In this document: one piece after another, positions 1 to 31,100 of the stretch
How positions within the stretch are numbered: position 1 is the first letter of the stretch
How the letters are laid out: the number at the start of each line of letters is the position of its first letter
NCBI RefSeq assembly: GCF_910596095.1
Contig: NC_056539.1
Location: 23,799,001-23,863,000, forward strand
DNA from: Thunnus maccoyii
Lineage: Eukaryota > Chordata > Actinopteri > Scombriformes > Scombridae
DNA length: 64,000 nucleotides
Direction: 5' to 3'
The notes under the pieces: model-generated
What the model was told of the DNA's origin: nothing
Database searches by the model: none
Seen by the model: only the letters and a program-made list of their open reading frames with translations
Position numbers and translations under genes: made by a program

Positions 1-124
1 ATATTTAACAGTCCAACTGAAATCAAATTGCCTTTTTTTGTCTACTTCAGCATACATATTCACTCTGTAACTCACTTATCCTGTGTTCTCCTTTGAGAAA
101 AAGCCAATAGGGAGAAATTTATAA

Positions 125-455
125 GGGCTGCAACTAACAATTATATTCATTATCAATTAATCTGCCGATTATTTTTTGACTAATCGTTTCGACTATGAAA
201 TGTTAAAGAAAAATAGTGAAAAAATGGTATTTACGATCAGAGGCCACAGTGATGTCCTCAAATTGCTTGTTTTGTCTGACTAACAGTCCAAAATTTTAAG
301 ATATTCAATAAACTGTTATATATGAAAAAGAAAAACAGTAAATCTTCACATTTGAGAAGCTGGAACCATTAAAATGTTGACTGAAACAATGAATTTTTGA
401 TTATCAAAATAGTTGCAGATCAATTTTCTGTCAATCGACTAATTGTTGCAGCTCT
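125..455. repeat. Interspersed repeat with GGGCTGCAAC / GTTGCAGCTCT ends
   Basis: The ends are inverted copies of each other (GGGCTGCAACTAAC and AATTGTTGCAGCTCT), flanking a body with ATTAATCG-rich sequence. The same family recurs at 7847, 9550, 12215, 40671, 49398, 50567-51403, 56800 and 58290. It looks like a non-autonomous DNA transposon; its class is not assigned. Confidence 0.8.
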
Positions 456-2439
456 GAAATTCATATTTTAAATAATTAGATTTTATGATTGTGCCCCCTA
501 CCTTTACATTATTTCAATTAAATACCGTTCAAATCTTGAATTAAGCAATAATGTTTCGTTCTATCATAGGCAGAGTAGACGGTCACACTGAGCCTGATAG
601 CATCCTGCTACACAAGAGCCACAGACTCTGAACAACAACCCACATTAGCTCTCCTGCTAAAGTCTCCTTCTTCTTATCTAACTTACAAACATGAACATAC
701 GTCTTGTCCTGCACCTTAGCTTGTTGATTGAGCCACCAAACAAACATTTGGCGGGGAAAAGTGCACTGCTAAGGTCAGTTAGCAGGCTAGAGCGCTAATT
801 AGCTGTTCAGCTGCAGCATATTAAACAGCATGTTAATGTACCTGAAAATGTCACTTCGGACCCTTTAGATGCTGGTTCTTCAAATCCCTGTTAGCAACAT
901 ACAGTCTGTCCATGACTTTTAGCCTCAGCAGTTTGCCTCCATTAGCAAGGTGTAGCAAAGGTGTTTGAGTGTATCAAGTGACTGTGTTAACTGGCGACTT
1001 TCAGCCGAATGCATCCATGGTTGTACTAGTGTTGAAAACACAAATGCTGCCAACGAGTCGAACTCGTGAGTTTGAGGTTATGACATGGGAAGTCGTGCCC
1101 ACAATATGCTTGGTGTTGAAGTGGTTAAGTCGTGAGAACACCGCTGCTAGGCGTCATGGATGCCAAAAGACTCCTCGTTCTCTTGTCATTCTTCACTTCT
1201 TTCCAAGACATGTTGATTTACTTTGTATTTCATATTTCACACCAGGCAGAGAAACAAGTAATGAGACAACAGGGCTGGCGAATTTTTATACATATATAAC
1301 TTAACCATTACTCATAATGACAGAGGAAAAAGATGAAGCTGTTGGGAATATCAACATTTTCCTCAGACATATACAATTACAAAGAAAAACTATAATTACA
1401 ATATATTAACTTACCATCCACTGAAAAATGAACCTTCCTTGGCCTCTGCCATTTCTGAAAACGTCAATAACACGTAACAACTCTTCTGAAGTCGCCTATT
1501 TGAAGTCAGCAAAACAGAACACATAAAAGCCTCAAATTCTCTCAAATTAAATGTTCAATACAGTATACATTCATCTGGTCCTTTTTGTCTTACATTATGT
1601 AAATTAAATGCTGTCGCTAACAACATGCATTCACATTTCTTCACTTATTTTTATGAAATTAATCATTTTAAATGTTAGCTTGTTTGGGGGGAACGCTGAA
1701 TCTGTTTGCAGTATCCCATACAAAACAGTTACAAAGCATGTTGACATTATTTCTGATGGCAAACTGGGGTGATTAAATGTGATTTTGATCCCAAGATACT
1801 ATACCTTTTATTGTGTTTATTAATATCAAAATATCACAATTCCCCAAAACTTACTCTGACATGTTGGGCATCTTTGGAAACCAAACCAGACACGTCTTGA
1901 TCTTGTCCAGGAAAGTACAAGAAAGCATTTTGATCAAAATGATCAAGCTTCCACCTGTGAAGCAGTAAGTGCCGCTCCAGACCACAGCTCTACCACTGTA
2001 CCAATACCAAGATCTGTTCAACTTAACACATCAAACAAACCAGCTCCTTCTAAGGAAAACCAAGACACGGGACACAAGTTCATCTCAAGGTTTTCACTTT
2101 TACAACGTCTTGATCTGGAAAACTATATGGACTGCGTCGTCAGGGAAACACCCTTTTAATCACAGAAATAAATTCACAGCATAAAAAGCATCAAGTCAAA
2201 ACAGTTGTTTTTGTTTTATCACCATGTTATGATCAGGTATGTACATGATTAGGCAATTTAAAGAACTTGGTGTTGCTTCTCTAAAATGTCTAAAATTTGA
2301 ACATGAGCTCACCTCATCTGTGACCTGTTTCCTGACAACCAGGCCCAGCTTCCTGTAACGACCATAACCACATTGTGTTACATTATTAACATGTCTACAC
2401 TGATGCCTTGTCTGTTTCTCTTTCTTACCGTTTGTTTAT

Positions 2440-2840
2440 TTGTTTCTTCTCTGTTTGTTTGTTTGTTTGTTTGTGTCTATCTTTCTTTCTTTCTTGGTTC
2501 AGTTCAAAGAGCATAAACTTGAATTTACAAAGGTGCTTTCCAGCGATTTATATTGTATGTCCATTAAGTTTGTTTACATGTTTGTTTCATTCTATTTGCT
2601 TGTTCGATTGTTTCTTTCTTTCTTAGTTTATTGTTTGTTTGTTTGTTCCCATCTGTCACAGTTCAGATCAAAGAACATAAACTTGAATTTACAGTAAAGG
2701 GGCATCTCAGCGATTTAGTATTGCACAACATTAAGTTTCTTCCTTTGCTTGTTTGTTTGTTTGTTTCTTTCTTTCTTTCTCAGTTCAAACACTGTGAACT
2801 TGAACATAAAGATGAATTTCCTATAGCATTTCCATTAACA
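2440..2840 (+). repeat. Degenerate minisatellite, about three units of 120-160 bp
   Basis: Units starting near 2499, 2659 and 2781 share a CAGTTCAAAGA.CATAAACTTGAATT-like block followed by GTTT/CTTT-rich stretches. The short ORFs here are products of the repeat. Confidence 0.65.
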
Positions 2841-3328
2841 TGAATCATAAAAACTGAACCCGCAGAGCCTGAGATATACTGACTTTTATTCTCAAGTATC
2901 CTCAAAACACTGGATCCTACGTTTCCCATAATGCAACTCAGTAGCATTTTTTGCTATACCTTCCCTGCCTGGTAAATCATAAGCATGTAGTCTTTCAAAT
3001 TATATGTTTGTAAAATATTCTTTCTGCAACAAAAACACTTGTGATCTTCAAGCCCAATTTCTTTTCAGACTTTGGAAAATGTTGCTACAGAGCCACAAAA
3101 GACATTTCACAACAGTTTTACTCCTCATGACTAGTAAACGGAACTAGTAAAATCAGTGTAGTGGCTCATATAATAATTTAAGACTTAGTCATATTTCCAT
3201 TTCATCTTTTTTTTTTTACTATAAAGAGTTTAAGACTTCAGTGAATAATGAATTCAGAGAAAAGTGGTATCTCAACGATCTTGTTCATCTTCAGCTCTCT
3301 TTCCTTGTCTTTGTGCTGTGTGATTCAG

Positions 3329-21750
<18,422 letters not shown>

Positions 21751-22735
21751 CCAGGACTTGATCGATCCTGGTGGACATATCTTCATCTATTAAGAGATAC
21801 ATGTAATTTGCTGAACCAGCATATACTGTTCGCTAAACAAACTGCCTGTGAATTGTTCATGGTTGTATGGTAGATCTTCACCCATAATGGAAACAAAGTT
21901 TTTCAGGATGGACTCTGCTGACATTTGAGCCTCATATAACTTGTTTGGCAGCGTGCTGTTGTACAAGTAAAGCACAGGAGACATCGCTCTTATGGTCATG
22001 ATGGTTAAAACACAGATCCACTGCAAAGAGCTGCTCAGGTTTCATCTCCGTCCTTGTCTCGGACTGAATAACCTAGCAACAAGATCTTTTGCAACAGCCA
22101 TCTTTGAGCCATCACACGACTGAATATAGCCTCCAGCTAAAGTTACAGTTCTGATAAAAAAGTGACCTTGAAATACTTCATTGCTTCCTTGTGTCTATAG
22201 AGTTTACTGTAGACGTTTTTCTCCAGAGTAAAATCCAATACTGCTCAGTATTCATGATTAAGGCAAAAGCAAAAAATCAAGTAATGGTATACATTTGAAG
22301 ATTTATTGAATATGTGAACTTAAAGTGAACTTAAATGTTATGTTTGCACTTGCTTCCGACTAATCAAATAGTTTTTTCACTTTAAACAAACATTTAGATT
22401 TTCTGTTCATGACTCTTTACTGATATCAATGGCATTTCTTTGTATGTTATCACCTCATTAAAAACAAATTAAATATATTTTCATATTTTTTTTACCTCAA
22501 GGATGTTTTCACTGTCCTACAATTGGTAAGAGCATCTATGTTACTGAAGACTTTTTGAATATGTAAACACAAAGGAGTGACTGCATAATTTGAAAGTGTT
22601 TATTTCTGTGCCTTTTTTTTTTTTTGCAAATCTTTGAATTTGTGGTCTTGTCAAAAATGTGATGTTTTTCACAGTCAACATATATTTTTGTTTATGAAGA
22701 AAATAGTAAAAAAATAAAGTTGAAACTTACATTGA
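21751..22735 (+). other. myo1f: myo1f 3' UTR
   Basis: AT-rich non-coding sequence directly after the myo1f stop. It ends just beyond an AATAAA at 22713-22718, the first good polyadenylation signal downstream of the stop. The length of about 1 kb is inferred; no transcript is available. Confidence 0.6.
22713..22718 (+). terminator. Probable myo1f polyadenylation signal AATAAA
   Basis: Canonical hexamer 963 bases after the myo1f stop, in an A- and T-rich stretch followed by T-rich sequence, as expected of a cleavage/polyadenylation site. Confidence 0.6.
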
Positions 22736-23139
22736 TTTTGGTTTTTTTGTGGTTATTCTTGAACTTGAATGAAAAAAACATGACAGGTACAGGTAATAAT
22801 ACATATAGAGGGGTTTAATTTATGACACTTAATCAATGACACTATTTCTTTCAAAAGATTAAAATAAATCTGTCAAAACAAAGTTAATTTAAAATATATG
22901 AAAGAAGGACAGCAGCCAGTTCAATAAGAGTCAGTAGAGGAAGGTGTACATGTTGCTAAGACTTCATTTGAAGCTCTGCATCCTGCAGTAATTGGATTAA
23001 TCAAAGCCTCGTGATTGGTGCGACACACCTGGTTTTCTCTTCGTATTTAGGTCCTTGAGAGAGCTCATCATGGTAGTGTGTGTGTGTGTGTATGTGTGTG
23101 ACCATACATAATTTCAGATAATTAACACAACACATGCAG
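22736..23139. other. Intergenic, nothing recognised
   Basis: AT-rich sequence between the myo1f polyadenylation signal and the first repeat; only a short TG-rich run near 23075-23098 stands out. Confidence 0.5.
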
Positions 23140-23687
23140 CAGTGGAACATAACAAAGTTAATTTATTCATGTACTGTACTTTTAGGTAGTTGTAACTTCA
23201 AGTTTGAATTACTTTAGTACTCAAGCTCATGCTACTTTATACTTCTACTTCACTATATTTCTGAGGGAAAGATCGTACTTTTTTAAATTTCACCATTTAT
23301 TTACCTCTCAGATTAAGATTGCATTTGTAAAGTATATGATTGTGTGTTGTTATAGATTTAATGGTACCAATTTTCTGATAAGACAAAGTTTGATGCAGGA
23401 TGAGATTTTCCACAACCTGGCAACCCAGAGGTTTTTCTTAATTAATGGCTTATAAATTAACTATAAAGCAAAAAAAGTAAATGATTTATTGAGTTAATAA
23501 GGGTTACTTATCAGAAGGTGGTACAGATTTATCTTCTTGTTGTTAGAAGTAGCTCCACCTTGTCAACATTGAAATGCTGTTTACATGTTGATACATCAGT
23601 AATAATGTTCTCATAGTGTAAACATGATTAATAAAACACTGAATAGTGCCATTTTGCATAATGATGAGTAATTTTACTTTTCATACT
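23140..23687. repeat. AAGTAC-family repeat, degenerate
   Basis: Left end CAGCAGTGGAACATAAC then CATGTACTGTACTTTTAG and TGCTACTTTATACTTCTACTT, the usual body of this family. Confidence 0.5.
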
Positions 23688-23691
23688 CTAA

Positions 23692-24203
23692 AAGATAGGT
23701 TCACAATTTTTCAAGTCTGTCTCACAACAACAGTCGGGTTCCCAAATGAATGTACATACACGTTTTTCTTGCCATAATGACTCCTCCTATTCATACTGGC
23801 CAATCAACGAGCCCTTCATAAAGCACAAAATACACAGTCAGTGCACTTCTGTGCAAAATGTTCTTAAAAGTTTACTTGAAGCTAAATATGAAGCTTCAGC
23901 CATCCAAATGAGTCAAATCAAGTCTATCTTTCAAAGTTACTGACTTTTTAGTGCTAAATTCTTCCTTCTTGTTACTATCCTTCCACTGCAGCTGAACAGG
24001 AAAACAAGTCTGTTGAGACTTTTTACTAAAAAGACTAACAATGGAAGATATCCACTTTATTTAACTCTAACTTTGACTGCTGAAGCCACATATTATCGTC
24101 AGATAAACTTTTAACAAAAAAAAGACTTTGGATTTTGTCCTCCATCACTGACATTGAAAGCACGTTTGAAGGGGATCTTCTAAAAAAATTGTGAACCTGT
24201 CCT
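23692..24203. repeat. TTAA-type TIR repeat
   Basis: Inverted ends AGATAGGTTCACAATTTTTC and AAATTGTGAACCTGTCCTTT; followed by TTAA at 24204-24207, preceded by CTAA. Confidence 0.75.
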
Positions 24204-24496
24204 TTAAGTATAGGAAGTAGGGATGAATATTTCTATTATCACCACATTTGTAACACATGTATGAAACAATTACACACATAGTCATATTTCCATCACTTAA
24301 GAAGACATTATATTGATTTAGATTAATCTCCAGGAGACTTACACTAACCTTAAACCAAGTCTTCATCCTAAAATGTAATAATCCACGTTATGGGGTCTGA
24401 CTTTGGTCCCCAAAAGGAAGAGGAGTCTCCATAATGTGACCGTATGTCCCCACAACATGAGTGATACCTGTTAGACACATTCACATACACATAGCG

Positions 24497-24503
24497 ACAC
24501 ACC

Positions 24504-24569
<66 letters not shown>
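24497..24569. repeat. (AC)n microsatellite, about 73 bp
   Basis: Perfect AC run upstream of acer1. Confidence 0.98.
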
Positions 24570-24571
<2 letters not shown>

Positions 24572-25015
24572 CACGCACGGCTCTTCCACCTGGTAAAAGA
24601 GCGTTTCTGCTCAGGTGTGTGTTGGCCTGAGGCAGCGGAGGCAGATGGACCAGTTGAGCCTTTCTAGAGAAGTCCTGAGATTACACAGACAGGTAGAGCA
24701 GCTACCTGCTGCACCTGTTTGTGCTGTTAGACGTTTCATCAGCCTATTCATCTGTTTAAGCCATTTAATCTATATGAAATCTAATGATTAATACTCAATT
24801 TGAGTGTCTGTGGCGGTAGTTAGCGTGCTTACAGTGTCCATATTGAACTTTTAAGCAGTTTTATGGTATCAAATTATCGCATTATATGAATATCCATCAT
24901 GTGATAACTGAACTCCTTTTTTAGTCAAAAATCAACCCGTTAACATTCAATGACAAAAGAGAATCTGATTCTTTCCAGACATTTTCCCATTCCCACCTTT
25001 AGCGTTGATGATTAG

Positions 25016-25023
25016 TGACGTCA
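25016..25023 (+). promoter_or_regulatory. Palindromic CRE (TGACGTCA) upstream of acer1
   Basis: Perfect 8-bp cAMP-response element core about 115 bp before the first acer1 ATG, in a locally less AT-rich stretch. Binding by CREB/ATF factors is inferred from the motif alone. Confidence 0.4.
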
Positions 25024-25136
25024 CACGTCTCGCACAACAGGATCGGCTTCGTTTCGATGCTCCACCCAGTCAGTCAAAATACACCTGTTGAGCCACCTGG
25101 AGCAGAGCAGCACTGGGAGGCTGAGACAACAGCAGC

Positions 25137-28100
25137 ATGGGAGGTAAGAAGACACGTCAATTTATAATATAGACTATCTCAGATCAGATGATACCAGTTT
25201 AGAAGTGATTTTCTTTTTTGTGTTTTGCGCCTAGAAGAGGTGTGAACTTGTCACACCTCTAACGAGCAGTTACGAGAATATTCCTATTATTATTCCTGTA
25301 GTGACTGAAAGTGCATGTGTGGTGATTAGCAGTAAGTTTATAGTGTCTTTGTGATGTTTCACATGTGTCATATCTGCACAACAATCCTATAGTATTGGCT
25401 CTCACAATCTAATCAATCTAATAGTCAGTATTTATACTTTATTATCTACTGTATGTACAAGATTTTTTTGTTAAGTTGTGGTATTTGTGGTGTTGTTTTT
25501 ATGTTTCATGGTTTAATGTAGGTACATTTATAAATGTATTTGTCAACAACTCCTCCTCCTCCTGTGGGCATCCATAATTGGGTGCTGGTGAATAAACAGA
25601 TAATTACTGACAATACAGAATCAGAATCAGCTTTAATGGCTAAGTATGTTTCCGCAAACAAGGAATGTGACTCCAGTTTCTAGTGAATCTCAGTGTACCT
25701 ACAAACAAATAGTGTTCAGGAAGATACACCTGGGCATACAGCCAAAACCAGGACATAGAAGCTGAACAAAGATAATTAAACATACATATATCACTGTCAT
25801 GTGCAAGCAAGAAGGTGTGAGGTGCATGAGCAAAGGTTTGAAAGAGTGCAAGGAGTGTTGAAAGAAATAATGAATGGGTAAAAAACACATGATAATTGAC
25901 TTTATATACATATACATACAGTATATACGGCCTGCTCAACACAATTATAATAATGTAAAATATGTTCTGATAGAATATGTTATAATTGCTGATAAATACT
26001 GCACATTAATGAATACTTAAATGCCCTTATATCCATTAACAAATATATTATAGTGTGTTATAAACCATAATTAAATGTTTTTATACTTCTTATGAATGCT
26101 ATATAGAGGGACTTGAAGTAAGGTGTTAATGATAGTTGTTAAAATTACTCATTCTTGTCATTCCTATAGTATTTCATGCTGAGTTACACCTCCAAAACAG
26201 TTTCTTCCTGGCTGGTGACATGAAGATTAGTTGACTCATCATAAGGAGTACTACTACTTAGCATGTCGATACTGTTGTGTACTGTCTCCTGTGGCTTTAT
26301 TAACAATGAAAGATGCTAACCATTTGCACCAGTGGAAGTGCAGGATCCAGTGTTTTTGGAGTTTGATCTAGTATCTAAAAGTCAGGATATCTCTGGCTCT
26401 GCTTCAATTTTGATCATTAAATTTTTAATGTATTTGACAAAGCCCTTTAAGCAAAGCATCCCTTGTTATTCTAATTTGTTATTATTTCTAATATAATTTT
26501 AGCTAACATACCCTTCACAGTATCCCCTCATAATTAGCCTTTATACCAAACTTCTGAACCACAAAGCTATTTTTCATTCATAAATACCTCATCAGTCATT
26601 AATAAACAGGCACTTAATCCTTATTTGAGCTTTCAGAGAGCAGAGAGAGTGTGTTCTTTAGGTTTTATACTATTTGTTTATGGAGAAAACAACGTTCACA
26701 ATCACACTGTGTATTATAGTCCCATGTTACATAAGACAGGAGAGCATAACAATCATAATGATTTCAATTAATTTTACTGGATGTGAAGGATGCAACAATA
26801 ATGTTAATTTCTGAATTAATACATGTCTAATTTAACGCTGAACACCCTCTCAGTACAAAAATGTTCATCAGCTGAACCAAAATTTTTTAAAAAGTTGAAA
26901 TATTTACATTTTTGTGTATTCTGGTTCACTTCGGGAAAAGCAATAAAATGTCAAGTGTTTACAACAACAACAGTCAGATGCCCATATGAACACTGAAACA
27001 GGTTTTCCTCACTGTAATCATTCCCTCTGTTCATACTGGCTATTAAAAGATCCCCTTCAAATGTGCTCTCTGCCACATTAACAGTCATTTTATCTTGTTT
27101 TATCTTGTTTCCTCGGAAAGTGTTTCCCTGTTGAGCTGCGGTGGAAGTATAGTAATAAAAAGAGGGACTTTGGCAATAAAAAGACTGTAACGTTGAAAGA
27201 TATCTATCTACTTGATTTGACTAATTTGAACGGCTGAAGCTTCATATTAGCTTCAGATAAACTTTTAAATACTGTTTTGCACAGAGGGAGGGTTATGGAT
27301 TTTGGCCCCCATCACTTCCATTGTAAGTGTATTATGAAGGGAACTTCCAATGGCCAGTATGAACAGGGGGGATGATGGCAAGAAAACCCTATTTCAATAT
27401 TCATTTGGGCACCTGACTGTTGTTTTAAGACAGACTTTAAAAATTTTGAACCTGTCCTTTAAAGAGATTTGTTGTTTTCTATATATATGTATGCAGTATA
27501 CTAGATTAAAACAAATTATTAGGAAGTGTTGTGGTTTACTTGTCTATTTCTCACATTTAAACAAACATTTGAATAACTATTATGAATGCTCTGAGAAAGG
27601 ATGCAAAGCCACATTTGAATACAAGTATAGATACGACTCGGTGGGGAGTGGAAAGTGATTTTCATAAACCACCTACCCATATACATAGTACCCTCGGGAA
27701 CCTCCTCCTGGATATTTACCCTTTTTATCTGCTGACAGTAAAAGTATTTATTTGAATCTGTAAAACTGCAGGTGCGCTCTGTGTGTCACTGACTGATTTA
27801 GAAGTCAACAGTCGTTGTTTCCCTTCTCTGTGTCTCTCAGGCATCTACTCCAGTGAAAGGATGGCAGGAGTTTTCTCTTATGAGAGTTCAGAAGTCGACT
27901 GGTGTGAAGACAACTACAAGCACTCAGAACATGTGGTGGAGTACTTCAACACTGTGAGTTTCTTCTTCTAATGTAGAGTTAATATCAACACATGATTTAT
28001 GAAACATTTATTTTACCAGAATGCAGTGGTGGAAGAAGTATTTAGATCTTTTACTTAAGTAAAAGTACAAAAGTATTAGCAGCGAAATGTACTTAAAGTA

Positions 28101-31100
28101 TTAAAAGTACTTATTTTTTCCGTCTGATATATTATTATATATGACATCATTATTAATACTGAAGCATCAGTGTGTAACTAGCATGTTACTGTTGTAGCTG
28201 CTAGAGGTGAAGCTAGTTTGAGCTACTTTATATACAGGTAGCTAGTTTAGTCCAGTGGTTCCCAACCTAGGGGTCAGGCCCCTCCAAAGGGTCACCAGAT
28301 AAATCTGAGGGGTCGTGAGATGATTCATGGGAGAGGAAAGAAGAAAAAACAAAACTCTGATACACAAATCTCTTTTCAGTTTTTGGACTTTTTCTCTAAT
28401 CTTTGATTTTTGGTGAAATATTGGATCATTTGAACATTTATTGAAATGAAACTATGTGAGAAGTTTAGAGGAAAAATCACTATTTGGCGGAGCTGTTAAC
28501 AACTCATAGACATCTGAAATGTGACCTCAACTACACACTGCTTTTTGTTAGACGTCAAAAGCCAAAAAGGTTGGAAACGACTGGTTTCATCTTTATCAGT
28601 TTGTTGGATTTTAAAGCTTCTTATATTATCCATTGTGACAAATCTTCATCTGAAAAGTAACTAAAGCTGTTCAAAGTGTAGTGGAGTAGAAAGTGCAATG
28701 TTTCCCTCTGAAATGTAGTAGAGTGGAATTATAGTAGTATCAAAGTAGTAAATAGTAGTATCAAGTAGCATCAAATGGAAATACTTGTACAAGTACCTCA
28801 AAATTGCACTTAAGTACAGTACTTGTAGTATTAAAGTATTAAACATTGATAACCTCACAGGAAAGAGTGGTTGATTGATTGCTTGATGTTTTCCTTGCAG
28901 ATGAGCAGCTTTGTTTTCTTCATTATATCTCCCATCATGCTCTACCTTCTGCACCCCTACGCCAAAGAGAGGAACCTGGCGATCCACATGGTCTGGATCA
29001 TGATGATATTTGTAGGTCAGTTGATCATTTTTCTTTTTTCCCCTCTCTTTCCCTTTTTGTGCATTTATATTGGTCTGTATCTTTATCACGTTTAAACTTC
29101 AAGAATAGTCAGTTTTCTTTACATTAACATCTGAGCATGAGTCACTAAGCCAGTTTGTTTGTTGTTCTTGGTTCTGCTATTATTTGCCAAGTACATGAAT
29201 CTCTGACTGGATACGTCCATTTTAGATATCATATTCTGCACACACAGATGAAAGATAGTTACATACCTGCCAAGTATAAGTGGCCCCAAGATGAGTCCCT
29301 GGGGCGCTCCAGCATTGTGGCATAAACAAAAGTAGACCTATCATAGGCTACTGTAAGATCTATTGTGGAGTCTTCTTTATTATAAATAAATAATCAGCCT
29401 CAGAGTTGAACTGACTCTTTTATGAAGGTTTACAGCCATGGTTCCCTACCTTTTGGGATTCTGGATCCCTAAAACAAAGCAATGTCTATTTCTTGCCCCT
29501 CATCTAGGAATTTTATTTACTTTTTAAAAAATATTTTTCTTGAAGTCCTTAAAGGATATTGCTGGAGATTTTCTGTATTTTTTTATTATCAACAAATCTC
29601 ATGTGCAGAGCCAAACCAACAATGAATTGATATTACTTACAAATACTGTGTGTGCATCCAAAGCCTGATATATCTTATTCTTCTGTGCTGTCGTAAACTA
29701 CTGAAAACACGTCAATGAGCCGCACCACTGCATTAGGTTTCATGTTCCTTAACCACGAAGAGTTTTGGGCAGGTAAGTTTCTTTAGAAACGGCTCCAAAG
29801 ACTAAAAACAGTGATCACATTTTCAGTCTTGTTCTAAAGTTCTTTTAGAAATTCACAATGTAGTACAAAGTCAAAACAGAACCGCGTTCCCACACATGGA
29901 CAGTGGCGTCTGCCTTACAAGGAACTACTCTCCAGAGACTGCAAACAAGCTGTTTTTAGTCTTTGGAGCCTTTTCTAAAAAAAACTACCAAGCCCAAACT
30001 CTTCATGGCTGACAAACATGTCACCCAGTGCAACAGTGTGGCTCAAAAATATAGAAAATCACCAGCCATATTCTTCAAGAGGCAAAATTATCCAAAATTA
30101 TCCACAAGAAAAAAACACAAGGTTTATAGGAAATGAACATAAATTTGTGTAACTAAGGTATGTTTTTTGTCATTCTTCTCCTGCTAATCATTTTACGACC
30201 CCCTGTGCGGGTCTAGATCCCCAGGCTGGGAACCAATGGTTGACAATATCAGATGATAATAAATACCTGAAAAATATGAACTCCAACAATCTGTCAGATT
30301 TAGATTTTACATTCCCTATATGTCTCCCTTTTTCAGTCCCTATGTGTTTTATTTCTATATATTAAAAATTAATTGTTTAATTGTTCTGTCTTCTGGCAGG
30401 GCTCTTCTCAGCCTATTTCCACATGACTCTCAGTTTTGTTGGCCAGATGCTGGATGAGCTGTCAATCCTGTGGGTGTTGGCAGTGGGATATTCCATCTGG
30501 TTCCCCCGCAAACTCTTCCCTTCTTTTATAAAAGACAGGTAAGGCAACTCTACAACAATCAACCCAATGACAGAGACTGATTTATGTTTGCATAGACTAT
30601 TCCGTGCTCTTTGTTTGTCTTTATTGAGAAAACGGTAATTCATATCTCTCTTTGTTGCTAAGGATTTACACAAAGCTCAATAATCCTTTAATAAGGCAAA
30701 AAAACAATGAGTTTTTTACGAGGCACGCCACTCTGAAACCTAACCTGTGCAGGGCAGCGAGCCAGTCTGACAGCTCCAATTGGACTCATTGTTACAAAGA
30801 CACAACATGGTTCTCCTGTCTTCATCTGAATGTGACAAAAAGGGGCTTGTAAGAATGGCGCTCCACCCAACTTGTGTAAATATTTAACTACGAGGTGGGG
30901 AAAAAATTAATGAAATTTTGATGAGCACCTGAAAAGAATCCCACAGCCCTGACTTAATACCCTCACATTGATTTTCCAGTTTTTCTAAGTGAGTAATGAG
31001 TTGGTCCTCATGAATTATTCCTCTTTCTTTTCAACTAAAGGTCAACGTTCTCAAGGCTTGTCCTGGTCGTTACTATCATCACTTCAGTGTCATCGTTTGT

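Larger units (their letters stand above)
1..3328. other. Upstream/first-intron sequence of myo1f without supported exons
   Basis: No ATG exon that could join 3329 in phase 0 was found. The region holds a teleost repeat (125-455) and a degenerate minisatellite (2440-2840); the rest is AT-rich with nothing recognisable. It is probably intron 1. Confidence 0.5.

Noticed and set aside
1085..1096. ATGGGAAGT as a possible first myo1f exon (Met-Gly-Ser)
   Set aside because: No donor in the needed phase 0 follows, so it cannot join 3329 properly.
28661..29089. Minus-strand ORF of 142 codons
   Set aside because: It overlaps a repeat and acer1 exon 28901-29015 on the other strand; the protein has no recognisable domain.
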